Below are positions 1 through 8,900 of a DNA stretch of 64,000 nucleotides, piece by piece; within the stretch, counting starts at the first letter, position 1; every line of letters begins with the position of its first letter. The translations under genes were made by a program, and so were the position numbers. This DNA comes from JBHENC01 sp051000345 (GTDB taxonomy: Bacteria; Acidobacteriota; Blastocatellia; Pyrinomonadales; Pyrinomonadaceae). Location of the stretch: contig JBPCOJ010000022.1 of assembly GCA_051000345.1 (NCBI GenBank), positions 1-64,000 of the forward strand, given 5' to 3'. The notes under the pieces were generated by a model. It was not told the DNA's origin. It saw nothing but the letters and a program-made list of their open reading frames with translations, and searched no databases.

Positions 1-26
1 CTTGCTGCGGGGTCGCCGAATAGAAA

Positions 27-416
27 CTAAGGGAGTCCAGAGGGAACGATGTTCCCTTTGGTCAAGGGCGGGGTCAATACCCCGTCCGCGAAGCTGGCGT
101 GCGGCGCGTTAGCGACGCCGCCTTTATCGGCTTCATTCTGCGCTGTTGTGAGTAGCATTTCAGCTTGGTCAAGCTTAATTTTAGTGACCTGCCCTTGCGC
201 GTAAAGCTCTTTTAATTGATCGAGTTGTTTCGTTACTGCACGCAAATTTGCTTCACGGTAAATAAGAAGTTGCGCCATAGATGTTTTGGAATCTTCAAGT
301 GCCTTAACAAGTTCTATGCGTCGTTGATTTAATTGCGGCTCGATTTCGCCTTGAGCAAACACGGAGGCAGACCATAAACAAATGGCGGCGAAAAGCAGTA
401 AGGTTTTACTTTTCAT
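27..416 (-). CDS. Small exported coiled-coil protein, unknown function
   Basis: This encodes about 129 residues beginning MKSKTLLLF, with a hydrophobic signal peptide ending near VFA-Q. The mature part is almost wholly helical and charged (repeated E/K/Q/L heptad-like pattern, roughly residues 28-95), so a periplasmic coiled coil is likely. The last 30 residues are Gly/Pro-rich and look disordered. The middle faintly recalls the helical hairpin of TolC-type proteins, but it is far too short to be one. I chose the ATG at 416 over an in-frame TTG at 425; neither has a clear ribosome-binding site. It points away from the tail-like genes to its right. A short palindrome (about 41-57) overlaps the 3' end of the gene. 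No family is recognised. Confidence 0.55.
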   Translation of the reverse strand: MKSKTLLLFAAICLWSASVFAQGEIEPQLNQRRIELVKALEDSKTSMAQLLIYREANLRAVTKQLDQLKELYAQGQVTKIKLDQAEMLLTTAQNEADKGGVANAPHASFADGVLTPPLTKGNIVPSGLP

Positions 417-525
417 GCCGCACAATCTAGCAGAGAACGAAAAAGAGGCGCAAGTAAAGCGTCTATGTTAAAATAACACTCACGCGGACAACCAACGCGA
501 AACAATTTAACCAGCGGTTTCCAGC

Positions 526-575
526 AGACCCAGACAAGAGGCAATCCGGCCTTTTCTCTGGGTCTTTTTATTTTG
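526..575 (+). terminator. Rho-independent terminator or attenuator in front of the tail module
   Basis: A 9-bp stem (526-534 with 557-565) stacks on a 7-bp inner stem (536-542 with 549-555) and is followed by TTTTTATTTT. It reads rightward only. No rightward gene precedes it within the window, and the next start codon (581) is only 15 nt after the stem. It therefore either insulates the tail genes from upstream transcription or works as a leader attenuator. Confidence 0.7.
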
Positions 576-580
576 CAACC

Positions 581-1045
581 ATGTCAGACAATAGCTATAA
601 AAGGCTCATCTACAAAGGGAATTTTGCCTTTACGCGCGCCATTAACTTCAGCGCGGCGCTTCTCTCCGCAACCTATCCGGGCGGCTACCGCGAGGACGTA
701 ATCGTCGGCGATACGCGCGGGCTGCGCTCGTGGAAACTCACGTATAGCGCGCTGCACAAGCACGTCATGGTAAAGCTCGAAAACGGCCAAGAAATATCAC
801 GGCCTAACTATATCGGGAACTTCTTCGCGTGGAGCAAAGCGGGCGGCAATCTGCCTTTTATTATCACCGATCCGCACGACGGAAAAGATTATCTCGTTAT
901 CTTCAAAGACGACGAGCTTTCTTACGAAATGACGGATCAGTTTCTTTCGACAACAGGGATTCAACTCGAACAGGTTTACGTGCGCGGCGTCAACTTTTTA
1001 GACGACGGCAGCTTAGGCGAAAACACGAACAACGCGACGATTTAA
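581..1045 (+). CDS. Phage minor tail protein, gpM-like (tail tip)
   Basis: The 154-residue product has no signal peptide. Its pattern fits small tail-tip proteins of the lambda gpM type: an N-terminal strand-rich part, a G-x2-SWKLTY strand near residues 48-55, an aromatic NFFAWSK segment near 80-86, and a TDP-x-DGKDY turn near 94-102 followed by a V/I/F strand. It lies immediately upstream of a large cysteine-containing hub protein, which matches the M-then-L order of siphovirus tail modules. The start ATG lies just after a terminator hairpin and has only a weak ribosome-binding site. The role, a connector between tail tube and tip hub, is inferred from position and pattern. Family identity is not certain. 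Confidence 0.55.
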   Translation: MSDNSYKRLIYKGNFAFTRAINFSAALLSATYPGGYREDVIVGDTRGLRSWKLTYSALHKHVMVKLENGQEISRPNYIGNFFAWSKAGGNLPFIITDPHDGKDYLVIFKDDELSYEMTDQFLSTTGIQLEQVYVRGVNFLDDGSLGENTNNATI

Positions 1046-1056
1046 TGAGTAACGGC

Positions 1057-1338
1057 CTAATGAGATTTATGTTGAATGGTTTGACGGTAATGCCGCCCTG
1101 CCTTCGTCAACGAATCGAGAGGGAAGATCAGTCCGCGCAAAACCCCAGACCCAGACCCATAGTTCGTGTAAAGAGTGGGACTCTTTGTTCGCGCAATCAA
1201 CGTATCCCCAAGGAAGAGCGAGCAGATGGGGTCAGGCTTTTTAGGTTCATCAATACACAGAAACGTCAGGTCAGGGACGGTCACATCAAAGAGAAATACG
1301 ACATGAATGGAAGATAGATTTCTGTGGTTAATATTCAT
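1057..1338 (-). CDS. Doubtful small ORF on the opposite strand inside the tail module
   Basis: The 311-bp gap between two tail genes holds a 93-codon leftward ORF starting MNINHRN. Its translation alternates hydrophobic strands and turns and looks more protein-like than the basic, Arg-rich rightward ORF that shares the same bases from 1045. It has no ribosome-binding site and runs against the operon. It may be a small cargo gene or chance. The gap also has a short hairpin (1170-1186). Confidence 0.2.
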   Translation of the reverse strand: MNINHRNLSSIHVVFLFDVTVPDLTFLCIDEPKKPDPICSLFLGDTLIARTKSPTLYTNYGSGSGVLRGLIFPLDSLTKAGRHYRQTIQHKSH

Positions 1339-1356
1339 AACTTGATCATAACATAG

Positions 1357-3531
1357 ATGCCTCTTTCATCCACAGACGCGGCGAAACTCGAATCCCTGCA
1401 ATCTCTTTTAGCGGGCGGGCAAAGGATTCGTCTTGCCGAACTCGTTAAGATCGAATGGCCGCCGCCGGACGGCACGGCGTGGTACGCGTTTACGCAGATA
1501 GATAAAATGTTCGGCTTCACCGGCATTCAATCCTTCGCCGACGTGCGCGCGCGGATTCTCGCAAACAATGGTTCGCCGTTTCTCGACTTGACGCGCACAG
1601 CTGCAATTTCAGATGACACAATCGACCTTGCTTTCTCCGACATCGACGGCGAAATATCGCGTCTTTGTTTTGAGTACGGCGCGGGCGTGCGCGTGCGCGT
1701 ATACGCCTACTACCCGGACGTTGATTTACTTCTCGAAAGTTTCGTCGGACTCTTGCGCGCCCCCAAAGAAGCGGACGGGCGCACGATTAAAGTCGGCGTC
1801 ACGAGCGGTTGGCGCTCCGCGAAACTTCTTCTTCCTAACCGCCCGCCCGCGCCCGGCTGCCCGTTTATTTTCGGCGGCCTGCTTTCATCCCAGTACGAAA
1901 TAGATGAGCACAACGGCTGCCCGTATAACGTCCATGTCGGCGGCTCGATCGGCGTGCCGGGACTCACGGATTGCACACGCGATTCGGTCGCAACCTGCTT
2001 CGCGCATCTCGGCACGACGAGGTATTTTCCCGGCTTCAAAACGGTTATCGACACGGTCGTGATCGGGCAAACGAAGGGGCCGAACTTGCAAGCGCAAACG
2101 CGCGGCAACGACGCTTCATTGACAGACCCGATTCGGATGATTTACGGCGAACGGTTCGTCAAAGGCCTGCGCCTTCTCGCGTACGCGGCGGAGCCTGACA
2201 CGAAGCATCCAGACAAAGGTTTCGTTAAAGCACAATTCGAGATCGCGGAAGGCCCCCTGCAATCGCTCACCGCCTTCAAAATCAAGGACGTGCTCGTCGG
2301 CTTCGAGCATTTGAACTTGCGTTTCGGCGAGCTAGGCCAAGCGCCGACAGCCTTTTCGCCGAACATTAACCCTTATTCAGGAACGGCAGTCGGCTTCGGG
2401 CGCATTATGGGCGACTACCGCAACATCACGGCGGGCGATTTAACGGCTTCTGTGCGCGTGCAGGGCTTGCGAGACATTCGCGTTTACTCGAATGCAGCGA
2501 CTTTCGCGCGCAGCTATTCGACGAACCGCGCGTGGTGTCTCGCCGACATGCTGACGCGGAAACGCTGCGCTTACGGTGAAGACTACGAACGCCAAGATAT
2601 TGAAAGCCTCCTCGACACTGCCGCGTGGTGCAATGAGTCAGTGCTTTTCCGTGACCGCAACGGCAACGACTTTTCCGGCACGCGTTCGACCTTCAACGCT
2701 GAATTAAACGCGCGCACAACGCAGACACAGATTGACGACGCGTGCGCGGCGGGGCGGATCGGGCTGGCTTACCGAAATGGCCTTCGGCTCTTTGTGGCGC
2801 TTCGGAAGGAAACCATCGACGATTCGATTCCTGTTTTTATCGGCTACGGCGAAAACGCGAACATCTGCGCGAACGATCAAGGCAAAGCCCTTGTGTCGTG
2901 GTCATACACGGGCGACGACGAGCTTGTTAATCAGTACACGATTACCTTCGACGATTCGGGAAGCGGCGGGCAGAGCATTCCGCTTGTTTTCGGCGATCAA
3001 CGGCAACAACTTGCGGCGGGAAAAGTCTCCGGCGACACGACTTTGCGCGTTATCAACAAAGACGCGCCCGCCTTCGGTATCACTAACATGCACGAGGCAG
3101 CGCGCTTCGGCAATATGGCGCTTGCGCTCGGGCTGCTCGACAAAGGCGGCATTGAAAACAATCTGGAAGTAAAACTCACAACGTGGTTTTCGCAAGCTCT
3201 ACGAGTCGTGCAATACAAGTTAGTTCAGGTACTTTTGCGAGGGACAATTTCAGGCACGCAAACCGATAATTATTTACTCGATCAATTCGGCTTTCAGTAT
3301 TTCAGGGTGATGGACATCAAGCGCAAAGGCAACCTACAAGTCGAACTGACGTGCCGCGCGTATCCGGTTACTTACATGAACGCGCTCGAGTCTGCGCCTG
3401 CGCCGATTCCGCCGCAGTTTGTTGACCCGAATCCGGGCGGCGGGCGCGGTGACGTGCCGTGTCCCGTTGCTTTTCGCTCTTTCCACGTTTTGTCTGACCG
3501 GATTGAAATGGAACTTGAGCACTGTCTATAA
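1357..3531 (+). CDS. Phage tail-tip hub protein (DUF2163/gpL-like N-terminus fused to hub C-terminus)
   Basis: The 724-residue protein has no signal peptide. The first 300 residues follow the DUF2163/BR0599 layout known from gene transfer agents and siphovirus gpL: a beta-rich first half, then four cysteines (the first in a GCPF context, the last two in a C-x7-C arrangement), closed by a Y-F-P-G-F segment. In gpL relatives such cysteines bind an iron-sulfur cluster, which here is inference. The C-terminal half, with its N-x-YTITFDD, VFGD, LGLLD and TWF motifs, looks like a baseplate-hub domain of the gpJ type. The whole would be the tip hub carrying the fibres encoded downstream. The ATG at 1357 lacks a clear Shine-Dalgarno. 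The next gene starts 6 nt after the stop. Confidence 0.6.
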   Translation: MPLSSTDAAKLESLQSLLAGGQRIRLAELVKIEWPPPDGTAWYAFTQIDKMFGFTGIQSFADVRARILANNGSPFLDLTRTAAISDDTIDLAFSDIDGEISRLCFEYGAGVRVRVYAYYPDVDLLLESFVGLLRAPKEADGRTIKVGVTSGWRSAKLLLPNRPPAPGCPFIFGGLLSSQYEIDEHNGCPYNVHVGGSIGVPGLTDCTRDSVATCFAHLGTTRYFPGFKTVIDTVVIGQTKGPNLQAQTRGNDASLTDPIRMIYGERFVKGLRLLAYAAEPDTKHPDKGFVKAQFEIAEGPLQSLTAFKIKDVLVGFEHLNLRFGELGQAPTAFSPNINPYSGTAVGFGRIMGDYRNITAGDLTASVRVQGLRDIRVYSNAATFARSYSTNRAWCLADMLTRKRCAYGEDYERQDIESLLDTAAWCNESVLFRDRNGNDFSGTRSTFNAELNARTTQTQIDDACAAGRIGLAYRNGLRLFVALRKETIDDSIPVFIGYGENANICANDQGKALVSWSYTGDDELVNQYTITFDDSGSGGQSIPLVFGDQRQQLAAGKVSGDTTLRVINKDAPAFGITNMHEAARFGNMALALGLLDKGGIENNLEVKLTTWFSQALRVVQYKLVQVLLRGTISGTQTDNYLLDQFGFQYFRVMDIKRKGNLQVELTCRAYPVTYMNALESAPAPIPPQFVDPNPGGGRGDVPCPVAFRSFHVLSDRIEMELEHCL

Positions 3532-3537
3532 AAACTT

Positions 3538-3786
3538 ATGCCATCAATACGCGACGGCTTCGATGCCAACATATTCAACAACGACAATTCGCTTACGCCC
3601 GCCGCAACTCTCACGCTCAAAGTGTGGGATGCGACAAACGGTGTTGCTTTGGCCGATGTTACTTCGGACGCGAGCGGCCATGTGGCCGCGCAAACTTTGA
3701 GCGTTGCGCCCGGCACAGTAATTCGTCTTCGCATAGAACACGATGGGCAAGGACGCGCTGGCTATGAGGAGAAAATAACGCACTGA
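3538..3786 (+). CDS. Small beta-sandwich protein in the tail module
   Basis: The 82-residue product is rich in short alternating strands (TLTLKVWDA, IRLRIEHDG) with a turn-rich middle, like a single carboxypeptidase-regulatory or Ig-like domain. It has no signal peptide. It begins 6 nt after the hub gene and its TGA overlaps the ATG of the next gene by one base (TGATG), so the three are almost certainly one translationally coupled operon. A structural role at the tail tip is inferred from position; no family is recognised. Confidence 0.55.
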   Translation: MPSIRDGFDANIFNNDNSLTPAATLTLKVWDATNGVALADVTSDASGHVAAQTLSVAPGTVIRLRIEHDGQGRAGYEEKITH

Positions 3787-4487
3787 TGCTACTCCTCAAA
3801 CCATGCACAGGCGCGAACCTCATACTGCGCCCGCAAGATCGTCCGGCTTACTATCCAGCGCCGACAACGGAAGCGGCGTATGTAATCGTCTACTGGCGCG
3901 TGCGGCGCACGGACGGAACCATTGATGCGTGGCACGAGCATGACCGGGTTGCTCCGACAGCGCAAACAACGATTCATCATAATCCGAACGAAGACCAACT
4001 CATTGACGTTGCCTTGATGCCTTACTCGGCGTCCGCCGTGCCGGGCTACGCGACGATTGAAGACGCTTTTGCTGCCACTGCAATGTTACAGCGCGAGACA
4101 GGCGCACCCGTCATTGTGCAAGCGGGCGATGCCACCACCGACAATGCGCCTGTCGGTGTCTCAGGCTACACATCCTTTGCAATCAAGCGACGTGTACGCA
4201 AAGCCACTGCGCTCGTGAACGGGCAATTGAGCAATCCGATTGAAATGATTTTCGATTCCTCTCCCGACACCGTGCCGCCGTATGTGGATATTTATAAAAT
4301 GGCAGGTGACCCGTCAACCATCTATGTGGCCGTCGCGCACTCATCCGGCACGGCGTGGACGCCGGACTCCAATATTATAATGATCACATTTGCAACCGCA
4401 TCGACAACCGGCGGCAACCCGACAGGCGGATCGAGCGGCGGAGATTTCGACCCGCTCGGGCGCGATAAATTCCAACCCGGATTGTGA
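3786..4487 (+). CDS. Tail-module protein of unknown family
   Basis: The 233-residue product has no signal peptide. It is beta-rich (YVIVYWRVRR, FAIKRRVRKATAL, STIYVAVAH), and its last 35 residues form a Gly/Ser/Thr linker ending in a D-P-L-G-R-D-K-F segment. The N-terminus has the look of an FN3 or Ig-like domain. It overlaps the preceding gene by one base and precedes a collagen-like fibre gene by 9 nt. This position, between the hub and the fibre, suits an adaptor or fibre-attachment protein. That role is an inference from gene order only. Confidence 0.5.
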   Translation: MLLLKPCTGANLILRPQDRPAYYPAPTTEAAYVIVYWRVRRTDGTIDAWHEHDRVAPTAQTTIHHNPNEDQLIDVALMPYSASAVPGYATIEDAFAATAMLQRETGAPVIVQAGDATTDNAPVGVSGYTSFAIKRRVRKATALVNGQLSNPIEMIFDSSPDTVPPYVDIYKMAGDPSTIYVAVAHSSGTAWTPDSNIIMITFATASTTGGNPTGGSSGGDFDPLGRDKFQPGL

Positions 4488-4496
4488 GGTATTCAG

Positions 4497-5798
4497 ATGA
4501 ACGCGACTATAAATAAATTTCTTGCTGTGCTGTTCCTGCTGACGATTTGTTGTGCGGCTCACGCTCAAACGCCGACGCCCTCACCGACGCCGGAGCCGCT
4601 TCGCGTGCCGCTGGCGGTCGGCACCTCGGACGGCACAGTGAACTTCTTCGGCGTTAATAAAATCATCTTTCCGGCTGGCTCCGCGCACATCAGCGGGCGC
4701 ACGGTGACGATCAATGCCACTGGCGCAACGGGAGCCACCGGCGCGGCTGGCACGAACGGCACGAACGGCACGAATGGAATCAACGGCGCGACGTGGAGCA
4801 ATGGCGCAGGCGTGCCGCCCAACTCCGCAGGCGTTGACGGTGATTATTATTTCAACTCCACGAACGGCGATGTTTATAAAAAGCAGAGCGGCGCATATTC
4901 GATAATCGCAAATATCAAAGGCAGCACAGGCGCAACGGGAAGCGCAGGAGCTACCGGAGCCGCTGGCGCAACGGGAGCCACCGGCGCGGCTGGCACGAAC
5001 GGCACCGCCGCGACAATCGCCGTCGGTTCAACCACGACCGGCGCGCCCGCGTCAAATGCGAGCGTCGCCAACACGGGTACAAGCAGCGCCGCTATTCTCA
5101 ATTTCACACTTCCGCGCGGCGACGTGGGAGCAACGGGAAGCGCAGGCGCAACCGGAGCGCAAGGTGTTCAAGGTGCGACAGGGGCAACGGGCGCACAAGG
5201 GGCAACGGGCGCAGCTGGTGCGCAAGGCTCCTCTGGTGTTGTCGGCGTTACTGCGCCGCTCATCAATTCCGGCACATCGTCCGCCGCGCAGTTGTCCATC
5301 ACGCAGGCGAGTGGAACAGTAAACGGCTTTTTAAGCAGCACAGACTTTTCGACGTTTAACAAAAAACAAAACGCGCTTGGCTTTTCAACGGCGACGAGCG
5401 AAAACACCGCTTCAACGATTGTCGCGCGTGATGCGAGCGGCGGCACAAATCTAAATCGCACAACGGTTGGCTCACTCGGTCATGGCGTTTTGAATTATTC
5501 CGGCGTGGCGCTGACGATGGACGATGCAAGCAACTACGATTTCGTGTTCTTGTCTAGTACCGGAACAGCCGACATCAATATCAACTTACCTAATGAAACA
5601 ACAAACGTCGGTCGGGTAATAACTTTCAAACGCACCAGCAATACCACAGCCAACGTCACTCTATTTGCTAGTAATTATAATGGTGGGGGTGTCAAAATTG
5701 ACGAGGCTGGAACCTACGTTCTGACGTTTACGGGCTATCTAAAGTACGTAACGATAGTTAGTGATGGCGTGGGTTGGCGGGTAGTCGGAAAGAATTAA
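4497..5798 (+). CDS. Secreted collagen-like tail-fibre-like protein
   Basis: The 433-residue product starts with a clear Sec signal peptide (hydrophobic core LAVLFLLTI, cleavage after AHA) and a Thr/Pro linker. Two blocks of Gly-X-Y triplets (about residues 75-99 and 141-167) and a third (about 204-245) alternate with globular parts. One of these is a GVDGDYYFNSTNGDVY module of the kind seen in phage fibres. The C-terminal 110 residues are a beta-rich head (NINLPNETTNVGR, ITFKR, VTLFAS). A GAGG ribosome-binding site precedes the ATG. The fibre architecture fits a receptor-binding fibre downstream of a tail hub, yet the signal peptide sends it out of the cytoplasm. A surface adhesin is the alternative. 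The reading frame stops just where an out-of-frame S74-type C-terminus begins. Confidence 0.7.
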   Translation: MNATINKFLAVLFLLTICCAAHAQTPTPSPTPEPLRVPLAVGTSDGTVNFFGVNKIIFPAGSAHISGRTVTINATGATGATGAAGTNGTNGTNGINGATWSNGAGVPPNSAGVDGDYYFNSTNGDVYKKQSGAYSIIANIKGSTGATGSAGATGAAGATGATGAAGTNGTAATIAVGSTTTGAPASNASVANTGTSSAAILNFTLPRGDVGATGSAGATGAQGVQGATGATGAQGATGAAGAQGSSGVVGVTAPLINSGTSSAAQLSITQASGTVNGFLSSTDFSTFNKKQNALGFSTATSENTASTIVARDASGGTNLNRTTVGSLGHGVLNYSGVALTMDDASNYDFVFLSSTGTADININLPNETTNVGRVITFKRTSNTTANVTLFASNYNGGGVKIDEAGTYVLTFTGYLKYVTIVSDGVGWRVVGKN

Positions 5799-5872
5799 AC
5801 GGAGCCACGCTTATCGCCATACAGGAACTAACCACACAGAACAAAGCACTGCAAAGACAGTTAAATGACTGA
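5789..5872 (+). pseudogene. Remnant of an S74-type fibre C-terminus, out of frame
   Basis: Read in a frame shifted from the collagen-like gene, these bases give a 27-residue segment starting KELNGATLIAIQEL and ending in a Gln/Leu coiled coil just before a stop. This is the usual last helix of fibres that end in an intramolecular chaperone (peptidase S74). No upstream chaperone domain remains. It is best explained as the scar of a fibre-tip exchange. No start codon belongs to it. Confidence 0.45.
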
Positions 5873-5924
5873 AACTTTTGACCCGCCGCCGCGCGCCCGG
5901 TACGGCGAGCTGTAGGAGAAACAA

Positions 5925-8900
5925 ATGCGACGACAAACACTCTCTTTTATTTTAACTTTCGCCTTGCTCGTAACGAGCTTTGCAGAGCTATCGCCCGCGC
6001 GCGCCGTTTATGCTCAACAAGCACGCACGCACGTTGTGGATACGCTTGTCGATGCGTCGGGCAACCCGCGCGTCGGTAAAGTCACTTTTATCCTCACGCG
6101 CGCCGCGTCGAGTCCGGGCGGCATTATTCCCGTCGGCGCAAGCGTGACGGCTGTCTTGAATGCGCAGGGACGCTTTGACGTATACCTCTATCCTTCAACT
6201 TCCCTCTCGCCTGCTGCCTATTATCAAGCCTATTTCACAGACACGACGGCAGGCAATCAAACGCTGCTCGGTGTTTACAACATTCCCGCCGCGACGACGG
6301 TGGTGACGCTCGCGCCGAATCGTGTCACGGATACGGCGCTTGCTGCTCAATATACGTTCGCATCGCAAACAAGCGTTACATCGCTTTCGCAGAGCGTTTC
6401 CGGTGCAACACTCGCCAGCCTTTTGCCTGTCCCGCCGACGAACAACGTCCTTCAAAAATACTCTGCCGCTTCAGGCACTTTTGCAAACTCGTCTGTCACC
6501 GACGACGGCACGACGGTGAGCATCGGCGGCTCATCAGTCTTGAAAGCAGCAGATAAAAATACCGCGAATGGCGTGGCGGGACTTGACGCGCAAAGCAAGC
6601 TCGCCGCTTCACTACTCCCCGCAATCGATCTCTCGACGACGACGGGAGTTCTCGAGGACGCGCGGGTCAGTTCAACCCTGACTAATAAGATACTCGTGAC
6701 TCCCATTGTGAACATCGGTTCTGACGCCACCGGCGACCTGTTCTATCGCCGCGCCGACGGCAAGTTAGCGCGGATCGCAATCGGCACAGCCGGACAAATT
6801 TTAGCTGTCGGAACCAACGGGCTGCCGACGTGGATAAACAACACGGGCAGCACAGGCGGAACGTCGCCGGCGCCGACACCGCCCGTTGTACAGGCATCAG
6901 CCGCGCCCGTTGTCACAACAGGATTTGCGACTGTCTACGGCAGCGGCATGGCGGGGCTTCCGGGAACAATCAATCCCAACGGCGGAACAATCAGCGAGTA
7001 CCATTTCGATTACGGCACGACGACGAGTTACGGCTCGGTCACGCCGAGTAAAACGCTGCCCGCCGGTTCGACAGCTGTTAGTGTCAGCGAAGATTTGTTC
7101 GGTTTGACGGGAAGCACTACATATCACTATCGCCTGCGCGCAACGAATAGCGTCGGCGAAACAATCAGCGCTGACAAGGATTTCATAACGCCTGCGCCGC
7201 AACCGCCGGTAATAAGTTTAGGCGCAACGCTTCAAATAACGAGCACGAGCGCGCGCTCGACGGGAATTATCAATCCAAACACAATTCCCGTCACGGATTA
7301 TCATTTCGAGTACGGCACGACAACCGCTTATGGCTCGGTCACGCCGAGCGCGACTCTGCCCGCCGGACGCTTCGACGTGCAGGTTACTCCCACTCTCTCG
7401 GGCTTGACGCCCGGTACGCTTTATCATTTCAGGCTTCGCGCGACGAATGCGGCAGGCGAAGCAGTGACAAGCGACGACACCTTTACGACCAACCCGGCAA
7501 GCGCGCCGACGGTGGCAACGGCAGCGGCGACTGTTTACAACAGCACTGAAGCGCGTCTTGCGGGCACAGTGAACCCGAACGGCCTTGCCATCACGGATTA
7601 CCATTTCGACTACGGCACAACGACTGCCTACGGCTCTGTGACTCCGGCGCGCACGCTCTCCGCGAGCGCGTCCGCTTCGAGCATTACCGAAGACGTGAGC
7701 GGTCTTGCATCGTCTTCGACGATTCACTATCGCCTGCGCGCGACGAACAGCGTCGGCGAAACGGTATCGAGCGACGCAACACTCACAACGCCCGCGCCCA
7801 CCCCGCCTTTCCTGACGCGCTACAGTGCGACAAGCATTACGACGACGAGCGCCGCCTTAAACGGCTTGGTTAATCCGAACGGGCGCGCGGTGACGGACTA
7901 CCATTTCGACTACGGCACGACCAATTCCTTTGGTTCGATAACGACGGCAGGCACGCTTCCAAGCGGGCATCGTGATAGCACTGTCAGCGCGAATCTAACA
8001 GGATTAACGGCCTCGACGATTTATTATTACCATCTGCGCGGGACAAACTCGGCAGGCGAGGCTACTTCGGACGACGGCACGTTCACGACCTTGCCCGTAG
8101 GCGGCGCAAGTATTCCGTCAATCAACGAAGCGAGCGGCATTGCAGCCACGTCAGCTACTCTAAACGGCACAATCAATCCGAACGGCACGCCGGTGAGCGC
8201 CTATCGATTCGACTATGGCACAACGTCCGCCTATGGTTCGATAACGACGGCAGGCACGCTTCCAAGCGGCTCGTCTGTCGTGGCCGTGACCGCGAGCGTG
8301 ACGGGCTTAACCGCCTCGACGCTCTACCACTATCGCTTGCGGGTAACGAACAGCGCGGGCGAATCTTTCACGAGAGATGGCACGTTTACGCCCGTCGCTC
8401 CTTCGACGGATGCCCTTGTCGAATATCGCTTCGACGAAGGCACGGGGCAGATCGTCGGCAACTACGCCGCGCCGACTGCCGCGACACTCGCTAATCTGGG
8501 CGATAATTTCCACGCCGTCCTTGGCACAACAAGCGCGGTTGAAGCAATTGATCCGACGTGGGCGGGCACTAGCTTAAATTCCGTCTCTACGCAATACGCG
8601 ACGGCAACGAAAGCCTCCGCGCAATCCTTTGCGGCGATGACGGTGTATGCCGCCGCGCGTCGCTCTGGAACTCCAAACAATGCCGCGATTGTTCCCATCA
8701 TCGGCGGCGCGGCAGCGAATCAGTTCGGGCTATTCGCGGAGAACGCAAACGGCACGGCCTTCGGCTTCAATACCTCGACGGTGACGGCGCACGGCACGGA
8801 TATACGCGACAACGCGTTTCACATTTTGACGGGAACTTACGACGGCACACTCCTGCGCGTGTACCTCGATAATACTTTGTTCGAGGCAGCAAGCGCGCCC

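Noticed and set aside
829..1317. A 162-codon rightward ORF overlapping the gpM-like gene
   Set aside because: It is an Arg-rich shadow of the gpM-like gene and of the intergenic region; even its 3' part from 1045 does not look like a protein.
4714..5240. Short tandem DNA repeats that could suggest a CRISPR or satellite
   Set aside because: They are the codons of Gly-X-Y triplets inside one open collagen-like reading frame; there are no unique spacers.
5865..5915. A 16-codon ORF starting MTETFD before the SGNH gene
   Set aside because: It is too short, has no ribosome-binding site and overlaps the fibre remnant; nothing supports translation.
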